Positions 1-14,364 of a DNA stretch of 64,000 nt are shown here, one piece after another. Source of the stretch: Luscinia megarhynchos (lineage: Eukaryota > Chordata > Aves > Passeriformes > Turdidae); assembly GCA_034336665.1 (NCBI GenBank), contig CM067566.1, forward strand, positions 26,132,330-26,196,329, given 5' to 3'. The notes under the pieces were generated by a model. It saw nothing but the letters and a program-made list of their open reading frames with translations. It was not told the DNA's origin and searched no databases. Every line of letters begins with the position of its first letter. Position 1 is the first letter of the stretch. A program made the translations under genes and the position numbers.

Positions 1-3000
1 ATTCCCCAACAAGGAAAATTAAGACTACAAACTAACCCTCATTGCCAAGACACCAGCACCTGAAATGTGTTTTGGACCTTGTTTATGCTAACTCAGTTTC
101 TGTGAGGTATTCAGATACAACAGCCTGGGAATAGATTGCTATTTAATAAGGACTTATAGCACAGAATGAACAAGCACAGATAGAAACCTGCTGTTTTCAC
201 GGTCTGCCAGATACAAGCCTACACCAATGGCAATTTCCTCAAATCACTAATGGATTCTGTTGCATTTGTGCCTCTTATTTTTGATAAACTTTGAATCAAA
301 CAGCAAGTCTGCCTTCTCAAATGGCTATATTTACCAAAGGCAGGGCAAGAGAAAGATTTGACTATATTTTTCATTACACAATGGCAAACAGCAAAGCCAA
401 ACTCTACAAACAGCTGCCACTGAACTGTACAGGCAGTGCAAGCTCTGCAGGGCAACCACTGGAAATGAGCAGAGAAGAAAAGGTGGGAGAGCTAAGGTGG
501 AGGAAGGACAGCCCAGAATGAGAAACAAAACTACTAGAGCAAATATGCTCACAGTGGGTTAGTTAAAAATATGCCTCTGGCCTAGTTAAGTGATGGAAGA
601 AGAAAATATTGTGGCATCTCCTAGGATAAAAAGCCTGCCTGTGGTGGGGAGCGAGGGAATTGCTGATGTGGCTGTGCCTTTGGGCTGGTTGCAAAGCCTG
701 ATTCCTGCCACTCTGGGGTCATGAACAGACTTCTCCCATGGGGAATGATGACAGGACAGCTCTGCAGTTCAATCTTGGATTCAGGTGAGAGGAGAGATTA
801 ATATCACCACCTTCCTAATGAGATGGTAGACAAAGCTTGCAGGCATGAGAGGGGCTTGCATGGCACAAAGGAGGCTGCCCAGTCAGGGAAGCTAAAAACA
901 GCCTTCAAAATCTGGGTCTGCTGCTTAAGTGGCCAGGAAAAGACTGAGAAATCAGAAAAGGAAAATGGGCCCCAGAAAAGAGCTGAAAATGACATTTGTC
1001 CAGCTTCAGGAAGCTAACAGATTCTCATGTTTCTGGGTACAAAACCCAACACAAACTCAGGAAAAATAAGCTCATACTTTGAAGAGTTAATGTCTGTGCA
1101 CAAAACAAAAGTGGAGGATCACACTTTGGGGCACAGGGATATTGGGAAATCAAATATAAAACTCAAGATGAGAAACAGGCAACGAAGGAAAATGGTATCT
1201 ACAATTTCTGGCTTTAATCATTGCTCAAGAGCCAAGTCTGGAGCAGCTAAGACATGTGATGACTGCTTGGATACTCCTGAGGGACACACTTGGCTCTCAG
1301 AGAAGGAAAACCACCCCTCACATGGGATGGATAGGGAGCATGAGCAGGTGCCAACTATCACATTCCACCAGCAATTTATGGTGTTTGACATGGATGCACA
1401 ATAGTTTTTGCTCTTCAGATGCTGCTTTTCCCTTTTTTCTGAGGGAACTTTTACATATACTCCTGTCCATACAGCTTAGAGAATTCACTTTTTAAGCCTG
1501 TAATTTTAAAAAATCTTGAATTATTTTACAAACACGTACACAGCCTCACTTTTCAGATTGGTAATGCTGAGAATGACAGTAAGTAACCAACTACTGATCT
1601 TGTCTATTGTAGATTTAAGGTGATAAGGAGAAAGGCAGTCAAAGACTCAACATGGTCTATGCCTTTGGAGGCTCTGCTGCTGTGCTGTTTCACTTTGAAT
1701 GTTTGCAACAAGCCCACAGTCCAAATCCTTAGTGGAGGTGGTGCTCCAACCATAGACCAAAATTAAATTAAAGTTAGAAGCACTGTTTGTTTGTGTCTGG
1801 GTCAAGAACTGTTGCAATCAGACCTCACATTTCATGACCATGACCAGAAACAGATTATTTTACACATGGGATGTCAAATATACCCAGTAAAATTGTTTGG
1901 ATTTTTGCTTCATTTTTTATTCTATTTTTTCCCAAAACAGAAATATTTTCTTTGATTGCACTGAATAGATTTTTGCATTTTCATGGAAAGAATTTTCTAG
2001 AATTTAAATCTCTATTGTAAAATAAACCTGCAGGCTAAATCTGAAAATACTCTCCTCTTTCCTAAAAGCCTTGTGTGTAAGCTACACTGACCAAATTCTA
2101 GTCTGTTCAAGCAAATTTCATATTAAAAAAAAACATTAAAAATATCAATGACATTAAAAAGTAACAAAAAACCAAAAAAATACCATGAAAGCTATTAGTG
2201 TATACTATATGTATTTTATCTATTTGATTATAATAGTTGCCTCACAAATGATTGCCTTGAGATGCAAAGAAAGGGCAGAAAATTCTGAGTGCTCAATTGT
2301 TTCTGTAAATTTGGTCATACAGCTGTAATATTTCTGTTACAAATTACAAAAATAATTTCCTTCCAGCCCTAGTATTGTGCTAAAGCTGTGCACTGCCCCA
2401 TCTAAGATCTCACTTGATTTGTTAATAGATGTTTTACGAACTTGGCAAAAGAGAACAGATCAGAAGTAGAAACCAATCAGAATTATACTTAAGGTTAGTT
2501 ATGTATAGGCTGTACCATATAGTTATCTTAAAAGAAATGCAGACATCCTCCTAATACTTGCACAGTTAAGCACACAAACAACTGTGCTCACTCTTATTCC
2601 ATGATACACTTTTGATTACATTTAAAGCAATTGCAATCCCAGGTGAGTGTAAACTTGTTTTTAAGGACTTTCCCCCCACATTCTTACTTCCTGCTATTAA
2701 CAAAAGGAGTTAAGACTGCTTCTGTTTGAATGTTCAGTTTACTTTCAAAGGTGGTTATATCTGAATGTAAGATTTACTGTTATCCTTGACTTGAGGAGAG
2801 TTCCACCATTCCTGCAACCTCTTTAAGTCCCTTATTTTTTAATAATCTGTAAACATTCCTTATTTTATATATACTATAAATGTAATATATGGTATTTCCA
2901 TATTTGAAGATATACAGTAATAGACATACATGTATTTTCATGTACATATTCATTGCTGTATCAAAGCAAAGATGGTGCATCCCCAAATAAGAAAAGGCTA

Positions 3001-6000
3001 CAGTTAGTAAACCATCAGGGGATCTATGGAGTAGAGCAAGCCAGCTGAGATCAATGAGCAGCTCTGGTCCCTGGTATGTCAGCTGGAAGTTGATTGCAGT
3101 AGCTGTGCAAGGTTGGCATTTACTGAGAGGGAAGACAGAGTCCCCTTCTCACAATAGCTTGGAGCTTTAGGAATCTGTGATTGCCTAAACTCCCCTAGAA
3201 ATGGTGCCTAATGAGCATGAAGCAAAAGGCAAAGATGCTATGGGGAACCTCTCAAGCACTGATGGATGAGCTGGTATGCAATACATCAGAGCATCAGCAA
3301 TCAAGCTGCTTAATTAAGGAAAGGCAACTCTTGATGTGAAAAACAGCCTTGCTGCAAGATTTGGCTTACATTTAACTGCAAGAAAGAGAAATGCAGACCA
3401 CAGAGTGCTTAACTCAGCATTACCAACACACACAGTTCTGCATTTAAAGGAATACATTTTTTTCAGGAAAACACTTCTGTATATCTGAGGTCCTACCTCT
3501 GAGATACCAAAACTAACTGGTTAATCTATCATGAGAAATAACTGTTTACCTCTTCAGCTGATTGATTTTTCCTTTCCTTTTAGGATTTTCACCTTTATGA
3601 CCTGCTACTGTAGTCATGTTCTGCTATGAATGCTATTCCAACTCAGTGCAGTCAGTCGAAGCTGATGTCTAGCAGCATATCACACAGGCATGGAATAAAG
3701 ACATTTTAGTCCTAAGAAATTTGGTTCCCAAGAATTTGCCATCAGCTTCAGCAGATTCAGGGTTTCAATTACTGCTCCTAGGCCTTCCAGAAAACAAAAT
3801 AAACTCTACAACACACAAGCTCATTGTTCTAAACATTGAAGGGATACAAATTGTAGTCTAGTATATATAAACCCTTTTTTCATATTACTTAACTGCTATT
3901 CAGTAATAAAATCCAATAAATATGGGTCAACCCATTATGAAAAATTAAGTAACATAATATTTTTAATTTTTGAATGAATAAAGATACTAAGACTTGCTAA
4001 GCAAGTCCATAGTATGTATAGTGTATTTGTAAGTGTTTCATAAGACTTTTAACATGTGGTTTTAAAGAAACACATGTACACCAGCTGTGCAGAAACAAAA
4101 ATAAACGTCAGAACTCCAAGGACCCATTTTGAGGTATCTTTTAGGTCAATTCTCTGCAAACTAAGAGTCTGAATCTGTACAACTTAGAAAACTAAAATCT
4201 CCATAATTTCAGCTGCTAAGTAACATATTCTGAAAAGTCTTCAATGCAGAGAAACTCAAGTACCTGAGTCAGAGATAGGAGGATACTGTGCAATCAGCAA
4301 TATTTTCACTTCGATAAAGTGAAATGCTTGTCTGAAACACTCCCCATGCCTGGAATACAGAAAGGAAGGTTGATCTTCATTGCCCCACACAATTCTCTTC
4401 TTCCTACAGATCTCAATGAAATCTGGATATGCCTTTTGATTCCCCCCTCCCCCCACTGCTATCTATGCCTGCCTGGTCAGCTATTGTACAGTTTCACACT
4501 GTGATCACAATGATACACGTCTCTTTGAAAAAAAAGTCTGTTTCTAAGCTTACTTTCTGTAATTTAAACATAATTTTCTAACTTACTGATTTACAAGTAT
4601 TATGGAGCAGGTGAAACTAAGCACTTCCAGTTGAGGTAAATGGATTAGCTTTCCAGCATTCATCCAGTGCAGAACTGGAATGAAGATCACAGTGGCTTGA
4701 TCCAGCCAATAGTGCTGCCAATGCACTGCTGAATAGAAAATCATTTCATGCTGGGGCTGCAAAACAAAGGGAAGGCCTGCCAGCTGTAGGAAATCTAGGA
4801 AAGAGGGAAATGTGATTTTTAGCATTGAGAAGTTAAGGACAAGCCAACATGATGGTGAATTGCTTTGAGAGTGGGCTGAGTCATGAGACAGGTCTGAGGT
4901 GAGTTAGGGACAGGCATCACCTCAGCCCCCAGGGAATCTGCAGGTGGATGGGCTCCTACTATTTGAAATTATTGAAGCTCAACTGAAGTTAACTCTTAAT
5001 TAAGAACAAGCCTAGACATAAATGAGGGACTCAGAAGACATCTGACCATATGACCTGCTCTCATGCCCATGTAAAAATAAAGTTTAATATAATTATAAAT
5101 ATACACAAAACATAAATTTAAACAGCACTAATAGCCAGGGACAAGCTGTCTTCACAAATTTTGACATCAGGTGATCTTTTTTAAAAATGTAAAATCTGGG
5201 CAGGAGATGTGTGACTTTGTATCACAATACCAACCTGTGAAAAGAACTTGTGTGGCCTGAGAAGTTCCTTTTAGCCAGTCATGTCTTTCAACATCATTCT
5301 CACTACTGTGGTTTGCCTCTCCATGGCTGAGTGGGTCCTGCCATGGTATGTCCAAATGGTGCCAAGGAAGAATGATGCAGAAGGTGCCAAAATTAATCTT
5401 TAAATGCCTTCTCTATGAATGCAATACACAGCCTGTAGAGGAGCATTTAATCAGCATCCATTCTTTTGCAATGTTCATAATGTGTGGAAGTTTTCCAAAC
5501 TGTCTTCATAATTCTCCTCTCAAAACTCTCAATAACTCATATTTAGTACAAATAAACATATGCTCCCTTAGTCAACAAAACAAGAAATGTCTTGAATTTC
5601 AACTTTTTTTTAATGCAATGAAAGTAAAAAACACTGACTATCCCATCTTTTGTTGAGATTTCAGGTATCTGTGAGCAGGACTATATTATTTTCAAACAGA
5701 TTTAAACTCCTGACCCTGTTAGGCTTTAGATTCTGCACTTTCTACTGAAGCTTTAGCAGAATTCTTCTCATCCTGTCAGCTGAAAAGTTCTACTTTGTTT
5801 CCTTCCATTAGTGTGTGAAATGCCATTAGTTTTATCATCTTAGCAGGACAAAAAAAGTGACAAGAAGATTTTCAAAAGTCCCTTCTGCTATTTTCATATA
5901 GGTTTTGCTTGCAAACTTTATTTTCTTTTTTTTTCCCTTTCCCACTCTTAAACTGTATTTAAGCATCTGTTTCCCACATTCTAGAAAGGTTTTTCCACAT

Positions 6001-7470
6001 TATACATCTTCCAAATATTCCTATGAAAATGTTGTTCTATTTACTCACAGGCTCAGTTATTAAAAATATCTAAGATTTACTGTTAAATCTAAAATAGAAA
6101 CAGAAAGTTTCCTAAAAAACTGCACAACACAATCAAACAAATGGTAATTAAAAGGTGTAATTATTTTCTTGCAACACTATTTTTCAGAAAGTCCTTTTGA
6201 TTACATATTTTTCAGAAGTAATACACCTGAGACGCTGTTCAAGTAACTAGAAAAACATACAGCTGCAGAAAGTTATTTCCTCTATCAACTGATTTTTAGA
6301 AATCATCCATTTCATTACACACATATATAAAGAATATCTCCCCCAGCACACAACGAGTTTTTATCCACTTTATATGCCTGTATTGCACCATTCCTCCTGA
6401 CAGAAACTGGCAATGGAGACAAGAAATGCTGGGGCATGTTATCAGCCAAAGCAAGAATACATAATCACAGATCCCATGTCAGTGGCCAGGAGTTCAAAGC
6501 AAACCACAAATAAATGTATCATGTTCATGCACGTCTCCAAGGGTTGTTTAATGTTTTTGTTCCCTGCATTTCTGCATGTTCTACAAATAAATCATCCTGC
6601 ATTTAGGAAATGTGTCTGGCCTCTCCACTTCTCCAACTCCAAAACATTTCTACTGCCAGTGCTACCATATGATCAAGAAAAAGCACCATCTGTCTCTTCC
6701 AAATGTGGTCTTATTCATTTACCACTTCCACCTTACAGTTTGCATATGCTGCTTGTCACATATCTGCTTCCTTCCCCCAATTTCTTTTCAAAGCACAGAA
6801 AAAGAAAAAAAAGGCCACCATAATGAAACAACACAGGGTAACTACGATTTAAGTTTTTTCAGGTTAGCATACAGTGATTAAACTTTCCTTTTTTCCAGTT
6901 TGTACATCATCAGAGTTTCAGATATGCATGCAAATATATATCTCCCTCATATTGCAAGCTTTTGCTAATTAATTCCAGTATTTTTAGAATAGGAACACTC
7001 ATTGAACTCAGAAGAGCATTTCCAACATTATCATGCAACACTGGCTCTCAGCTCTAGTTTCTTCTGGTGCTCAGATGTTCAAAACTTTTACAGAAACAAC
7101 TAGCAGAAGTACCATTCTTTCTAAAATTGGATAATAGCAGAATACACCCTTTTCATGGTCAGAAAATTGCTGCTGCGTCTGGATGATGCAAAGAAGAAAT
7201 AAATATGATGTTCTTTTTCATCTTGGAAGATGTATACCAGAGCAATTTGCAGAATTTCCCTGTTGGTTTTTACTTCATGGCAATGAAAAGAAGTGTCTGT
7301 CCCAGGCAGTAAGTATCCCAGTGTTTACATGGCAAAGACACAGTGGGGAATGGTATTTTCTTTTAGTTTAGAGAAGCTGTTTACTATGTAGTGACAAAGT
7401 TTAACTAAAAATGGCAGAATATTTTCTTTATGGATGGGGAAGGAATATTTTCATTATTGTGAATAAAGAT
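1..7470. other. non-genic AT-rich stretch, no supported feature
   Basis: I see no exon, RNA gene or recognisable mobile element here. The open frames (the longest is 136 codons near 6.4 kb) have no splice context, no familiar motif and no coding-like composition. The sequence reads as ordinary AT-rich intergenic or intronic bird DNA with short A and T runs. Very old repeats could be hidden; a repeat-library search would be needed to see them. Confidence 0.6.
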
Positions 7471-7610
7471 TTATATCTATATATATGTGTATGTATATTT
7501 AAATATATATCTATATATACATATAGATATAAAAGTGTGTATATATATATATGAAATGCATATATATTAATGTGTGCATATATATATATATAAAATGAAT
7601 ATGTATGTGA
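7471..7610. repeat. AT-rich (TA/TATATG)n simple repeat
   Basis: About 140 bp of interrupted TA, TATATC and TATATG runs. Several pure TA blocks are separated by short GTGTATG segments. This is seen directly in the sequence. The open frames across it encode only low-complexity Tyr/Ile/His strings and are not genes. Such tracts are often length-polymorphic and prone to assembly error. Confidence 0.9.
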
Positions 7611-9780
7611 ACAATACAGCACCCTGTATCCAAAACTTGCCACCAAACCATCCACGGAGTGCACACCTCCAAAGAGCCAGCAATTTCAGGAGCACAAGGT
7701 GCTAAAGCACAAACATGACAAGAACCATGATCAAAGACCAAAGCAGAGAGAGAGATTTGTAGATCTTTGATGTCTCAAGCTTGAAAGAAGTCTGGACCTG
7801 CAGGAATGCTGATGAGCATCCTGGAATTTTGGTAGAGATGAGGTGGAGCTCCTGAGGTGAACAGGCTCATACATGCCATGCTCCCTACCTGCACTCCTCT
7901 GCATCCCTGCTGCTGGCTCCAGGACCCCTCAGCTCAGCCCTGTGCTCACTCAGGGAAGGTCAATCTCAGGCTGCTTCCCAATTCCAGGTGACATTGTGGC
8001 TGTGTTTTCATTATTTTCTCAAAAAGTATCTGAAGCAATTTGAGCTTCTCTGTAAGATGCTACAACATTGTACCCAAGGGCAATACAGACCTAAGCCTCC
8101 TCTGCTGGCACAGCCCAGAGCTCATCTCAAGCCTCTGTATCTATGTGCAAGTTGTCCTTTATGTTTATGTAGAACTCTGCCACCCTAGCCTAACATACAG
8201 TGTAATCATATGCAAGATATTACCAATTCACAGAATGGGAAATTCATAAAGTGAAAGGAGAGCATTGCAGAGAACAACCAGTCACAACTCACCATTTGTC
8301 AGCACCATAAAAATAACACTACTACCTATCTCCTGTGAAAACAAGGCAGTGTAGCATAATCCCTGTAGTTCAAAACCAAACTATAAATCAAACACCTTAT
8401 TTTCTGTAATCTTTCATCTTGATGGATAAAAGTCTACACAAAGAAAGCTTACCTAAAATACAGCATTCCAAATATTGTATCAGCCTCCATACTCCACATT
8501 TAGCATTTTCATACAGCCTATTGCAACAGACTTCTTTACAGAGCTACTGCTACTGGCTCCCTGCCACTAGTACATTGTTGATCACCTGTGGTTAGGAGTA
8601 CATTTTCCTGTAAAGCACAGATTTACCAGTGCTCACAGATCCACAAGTCTGCATTCCTGGCAAACATCTGTAATTCTCATGGATCTCAGACTGACTCACT
8701 GCAGTAGATGTCAGACCCTTGTAGGATGGTGCCCAGGCACCTTGCCTGCCCAGTGTCACCACACGGTGTCACAGCAAGACATTACAAGCTGTGACGCAAA
8801 GCACTTGGCCAGGTAGACCTGACTATTGCTGAGACTGCCTCATCCACCAGACAGGTTAAATGACTAAATTTGTGAGAGGGGGTTGTGCAATCTAAAGCTC
8901 TGCCCTGTACTTGTGAGACTCCTTTCAGACATAGGCAGATTTTGCCACCAACAGTTGGGATATGCTAAGCTATCTCATAATCAAATGTGCATTTGAAGTT
9001 TTGCTACAAATACAATACAGGCTTGCTCCTGGAGATTTTTAGTATTTTCACTGATTTTGCAAGGCACAAAACCTATTTTTCAAGTATATATTGCAAATTT
9101 GTACTTAGCTATGTCACATTTAGCTCATGTACTACAATCAGTAAAGTCCTTAAATGTACAACTGGTCTCTTTTTTTCATACAGGTAATAGAAAAAGTCAT
9201 TACAGGCAGGACTTTTTATAATTTAATTTTTATGAACAACAGGAAACTTACTGAGATTGTAGGTAGATATTAGCAAAAAACTTGAAATTACTGAGTTCAC
9301 CTGGTTCAGCATGGGAAAAGGAAGAACAGGAACAAAAAGGATCTATATTTAAGAAAATAGGCAGAAACAAACTAAGCAACTTTGTATACAAGACTACAAA
9401 GAAATCAAAACTACAAAGTAAAAAGTTACTGTTTCCTAAAAGACACAAATCAAGACATAAGCATAAATTTCCCCTATGAGGCAGAAAACCTAGAGAAACA
9501 GGAGGAGATCCTCATGGCTAAGCCATGAGGACTTTGCTGACTTCAGAAACAAAAAGTTATGGGAAGCACAACTCAGCTCAGACCACTACAGATGAAATAC
9601 AGGCACTCAGGGGCAAAATCAGAATGAACAAAGGTGCTTTTAATGTCCCCTGAAAGGGATGGCAAGAAAACACTTGAAGAAGGAAAGAGGAAGATGGAAA
9701 TAGAAGGAAGAAATTTCAGAGAGACAACAACAAAAACTTCAAATTTTCAACAAAAACTTTACGACCATTATTAAGTGCAA
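7611..9780. other. non-genic stretch, no supported feature
   Basis: No exon, RNA gene or clear repeat was recognised. A short perfect hairpin (9,509-9,531) is listed separately. Small open frames lack splice signals and recognisable protein motifs. Confidence 0.55.
9509..9531. other. perfect short hairpin, 11-bp arms
   Basis: The sequence tcctcatggct, one unpaired a, then agccatgagga forms a perfect inverted repeat with 11-bp arms and a 1-nt loop. It lies about 300 bp upstream of the CR1 remnant. No function is implied; with so short a loop it may act as a cruciform-type site or simply be chance. Confidence 0.6.
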
Positions 9781-9814
9781 GGCAAATGTACCCACAGTTG
9801 TTACTGAGGAGGTT

Positions 9815-10515
9815 AGAAAGTTTGATGCCTCCTTGCTGCAGCCTTTGCTAGCAAAGATAGGATAATCAGATGATTAGAGTAATCAAGGACAGACTAGAGG
9901 AAAACCAGACTAGATAAGTTGAGATATTTTCATGTCAGCTGGGCCAGATGAATTGCACCTGAGAGAATTTCAAGGGGTCAGTGAACTAATCTCAGACCCA
10001 TTACAGGCTTTCTTTGAGGAGGTACAGGCGATGGCTGAAGTTTCAAAAGGCCAGAAGGAGGCAAGTATAACGCCTGTTTTTATGAAGGGGAGCACAGGAA
10101 CAACCCACCATGGCAGAAGAAGCAAGTCCCACACTAGGAATTACAGACAGTATCATGTGGAAGAAACAAGAAATAATCCAGTCTTCTGCTCTGCAGACAT
10201 GACTCTTTTGCAGTATTACTCCTCATTGTGACCACTGCACTCGAGAAAGCACAGGGAAAACTTGGAGACAGCCCAGAGCAAATGCCCAAAATCATCACAC
10301 AGCTAGCAAAACCAAGAATAAGAGACCTTGGTTTGTTTAGTCTGGGGCAGAGAAGACAGGAAGGAACAGGGGAACATTTTTCAAATACTTTTCTTAGTCA
10401 CGCTTTACCTAACAGACTTTTCTATGGCCAGTGAGGCTGGAGTTAAGTTGCAGGAATATTTAAGGTACTGGATGTTAGGGGAAACTTTTGTAGTAAAAGT
10501 AGTTATGTACTTAAT
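9815..10515 (+). mobile_element. degenerate CR1-type LINE remnant with reverse-transcriptase fragment
   Basis: From 9,932 an open frame of 99 codons reads SAGPDELHLREF, then SELISDPL, FFEEV and ASITPVFMKG. This follows the order of the familiar avian non-LTR reverse transcriptase segment (GPDELHPRVL..., ISDPL, FE, WKKANVTPVFKKG, NYRPV). A diverged NYR remains near codon 70. Catalytic blocks further downstream are missing. After 10,300 the sequence resembles the CR1 3' region (the 'agtctggggcagagaag' and 'gatgttaggggaaacttttgtag' stretches), so the element appears internally deleted. It is an inactive old copy. Family assignment rests on peptide similarity seen by eye, and the edges are approximate. 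Confidence 0.65.
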
Positions 10516-13500
10516 TCTCAAGTTTTGGTAGTTTTAGGACTGCTCATGGCAATTTTTAAGAGCTGTGCAGAGAAACATCGAGAAAGAAGGGTTTAGAACT
10601 GGGCTGCTCAGGGTTGGCAATGCAGTGAGGGATGTTTCAGTATCCTGTCAGACTCCATCTCCTGCAGTGCAGAAGACCTGGCACTTGGGAGCTCAATTGT
10701 CTCTCCCTCTGGACACATATATACATATAAATACCTTACCCAGTAAACTCCAATAGACTTACTGAATAGATATCAGTGTTCAAATGCTGATTCTAGGTCT
10801 CCTTAATTCAGTTTATAGATCTTAACTGTGTCAAACAGAGGAGAACAATGAACTCAGGGCACCTCTTTAAGTTATGGGTGGGAAAGGACAAAGGATTGCA
10901 GCTAGGAATTCTCCCAATGATGACCAACCTGCCCTAAATGGAAAAGGAACATGATCTGCCAGATGCGACAATGTCGAATAGTTCCAGATGTGCTCCCAGT
11001 GAACTTGGCAGTAAAAATCTGGTAAAAATTTGTCAGTGCTGTAATCTAGCTAGGGGATTTGTTGTAACACAGAATAACATTTACAGAATGTTCTTGGTCC
11101 AACCTGACACGTTGATAAGCATGGGGTATAGCAAGAATGCTTGTCTTGCCTGTTTCAATTTCGGCTGCCCACAATGACTCGCATGAGTTTAAAAAATCAT
11201 TTTAATTAAAATAATTTTAATTAATCTCTTCATCTATTAAGAGAATGGGATAGAAATGTGATCACGTAAGATGCTTTTGGAAGGGAAAAAACCAATCATG
11301 GCTCCAAAAATTAGACAGAGAGTCAGGAAACTCTTGTTTCTAACACTATATTTCATGGCCCTACCCTTTGCTATCCTGAAGGTTTCACAGTTTCACATCC
11401 ACAATGATGGGGATGAAAGCATTGATCAATCTTTACACGGAATTTTGAGATACAAAGCTGGAAGAGTAAAGTCAAAGTCCTGCATCTACAAATCATGAAT
11501 GCATTTATCCAAGGGTATTGATGATTACTTGAATAGGGTAAGCATATTAAATAAAGCCATGAAACAGAGGATGAGATCTTCTTTCCCACCTTGGCATCAT
11601 GCAAAGGGCTGATGTGGTACAAAGGAAACTGATAACTCCTTGTTTTTTCAAGGAACACTTTTTGGTACAAAACTCGGGCAGATTACTAAAACAGCCCTCC
11701 AAGGAAGATTTTCACAACTGTTGGCATAGAAAATGGCATCAGGAGAAGAAGCTGACACAGAAATGCTAAAAACTTTGTGCCCCTTTTAGCAGCTATTGGA
11801 TGCTGCATTAAAATAGGTGTTCTCCAGCTTGTTTCTCTTAAGACTCTCCCATCCCCAGAGCAGTGCAGTAAGTAGGAAGAAGGAAGATGATGCAAAAAGT
11901 ACCCAATTCAACACAGTCACTCCTCATCGTGTTTTGCCGTTTTTTCTAATTCTTAAGACCTATGGAGCAAAATTATATTCAGTATGTTTCCATTGTTCAT
12001 TTTGAGAATTTTGTGATATAGATTTTTTCCCTTGTTGTATCAAAGCTATGGTCAGGGGAAAAAAACCCCAAGAAACCAAGAAACAGACACTGATTTACAT
12101 GCATATAAATATATATATGTACATAAGGTAGAAGCACAAAATTACAAACCTGAAGGATGGAAAATTCCTACAAAGTAGCTAGTCTTTCCTTTTTTGCCAA
12201 TAAATATAACATCATGGAGCAGAACTAACAAAATTATGTGTGTCTGACACAGGTGGGATATCTGAAACCCTTCATTTCAAGTTGGAGATAGCCATCTCCT
12301 TCTGCTAGAGCATCACTTATAGTAGAAAATAGAGTTTTGGTTTTCTCATTAGGAGGGGGAGATGATCCTTATGAGAATTCTCAATCTCAGTAATTCTTTA
12401 AAAAAACCCCAACAAAAATGGAGCCCCTAAACTGAGACTGAGTGTGCTTTTTAGGTCATGGTAGATGGCAGCATTCTCTAAGGATGGTTGCCATAGACAG
12501 AGCCACAAAGGTTATGAAAATTATGGGACAAATTCTCAGTTGGATTAAAACAACACACATGCTCATGCTTATATGGAACAACCCCATTTAATTCCTGTTA
12601 AGAATTTGCCAGTTGTTCCAGATTGATATATCCATCTACCTGAGGGGTTAACAACTTCAACCCCCTCAGATACTATGATGACAGCTCCAAAGACAAATGG
12701 AAATTGTGCTCTTTGCTTGAAAGCTCATCATCATTACGTACTACTTACACAGCATCAACAGCATGTACTTTGGGACTTAACAAAAACTGTCTACAAGCCA
12801 AGTCCCAAGATCAGAAACTACCTATTGCTGTTGCCATTCTCTTAGATAGCAAAACTGTAGCCTCTCTTTTCAGTTTAATTACACCTGTAAACATAAGAGC
12901 ATAGCATAAGACCATTTCTAATCCTAGGGCTTTCTGCACCAGCTTTCTACATACTGAAGTGAAAACTGTACAGAAATGTTTTTGGAAATGTAAATATACT
13001 GAAGGAAAAGCAAATACTTCTGTATCTAAAAACCTTTCACTGGGACCATCCTGGAAATTTGAGAAGGCACAAAAGAGACTGTAAAGCCTGTATGAACATA
13101 TCATAGACATATCTAGGTGCTTGGAGCACAGCTGCCAACACTATAGGAAGCAAGAATTTTTAGGTGATACCAAACTGTCAGAGCCATTGCAGAGGCATAA
13201 AACAAACTACTGAAGACTAACAGGAGAAGGCTGAAACTAGTAAGATACTCAAACTACAAACCACACAGCTCTCCTTTGAATTTGCTCTGACCTGACTCAA
13301 CTGACCTTGAAGAGCAGAGGATTTGAAATTGCCTAAGTGGGAGATGGAGAGGAATAGATTCTTGGTTCACTCTGGACCTTACAAAGTTACCCCCACACTT
13401 TTATTTTAGCAATTTTCAGGGCAAAATGCCCTTTTCATCTTCTTGCTAAGGAAATAATAGCATGCACACCAAAGCCAAATAATTAGCACATACAAGCAAA

Positions 13501-14120
13501 ATCACAGAAAACATGCATTCTTTTTATGGGTGAGCCTGACTCCAGGTTCTGTTCCCCATGGAGTCACTCAGATACAGAGAACAGAGTTGGCATTCGCTGA
13601 ACCAGCAGATCTTAGTATTCCAGTGCTCACAAACAACACAGTGGATTTGGTATACCTAGTTTTTCATGTTTCAAACTACACAGACCTTCCAGACTAGTTT
13701 GTGTCTTCAGGGCGGAGGACTGGCTGCAACCTAACATCTGCCAACAAACAGGAAGGTTCTTTCTGCCATAATTATCTAACAGCTAACCTCATGGCTGACA
13801 CTGCCTTTTTCAACAATTCAGACTGAAGTATCTTCATGCTTTCATAAGCTCATTTTTAATTTTTATTAGCACAAAATATTTTCTGATAGTTGTTATTTGC
13901 ATTAGTCTCAACTTTTTTCAACATACACTTTAAAGGTGGGGGGTATGACCAACTTGAATTTTTCAAGCTTTTGGTGCCCAGCATCTGGTGCTTTACTAGA
14001 GTTTGAATATCCACTAATTAGAACCAAAATAATATCTGTGTAGGTGTTAAATTTCCACAAAGTTTAAAAACTATTCTAGATCAGTTTTAGTTTTAGACAG
14101 TTATAAACAGTTTAGTACCT
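10516..14120. other. non-genic stretch, no supported feature
   Basis: No exon or clear repeat was recognised apart from a short TA-rich run near 12,100-12,125. Open frames up to 99 codons have no acceptor/donor pairing or known motif. Confidence 0.55.
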
Positions 14121-14126
14121 TTACTT

Positions 14127-14364
14127 CTCTCTGGTGACCAGGGATGGAAACCAAGGTAAGAGCATGAAGCTGTGTAAGGGGAGGTTTAGGTTGGGTATCA
14201 GGAAAAGGTTCTTCACCCAGAGGGTGGCTGGGCATTGGAACAGACTCCCCAGAGAAGTGGTCACAGCTCTCAGGCACAGGGTGTGACTCTTGGGACACGA
14301 TCCTGTGCAGGGCCAGGAGCTGGATTCAATGATCCCCCCTTCCAACTCGGCACATTCTGTGATT
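14127..14364 (+). mobile_element. CR1 LINE, 3'-end fragment
   Basis: The sequence follows the 3' untranslated end of avian CR1. Diagnostic segments are 'ggggaggtttaggttgg', 'aaaggttcttcacccagag', 'ctcaggcacagggtgtgact', 'cctgtgcagggccaggag' and the terminal 'tccaactcggcacattctgtg'. This is the typical 5'-truncated CR1 form, inserted on the plus strand. The open frames reported across it on the opposite strand are therefore not genes. The edges are good to about 20 bp. Confidence 0.93.

Noticed and set aside
1027..1404. 125-codon plus-strand open frame
   Set aside because: No similarity I recognise and no acceptor or donor; judged a chance frame.
7428..7741. Two minus-strand frames across the TA-rich repeat
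   Set aside because: They translate the simple repeat into Tyr/Ile/His strings.
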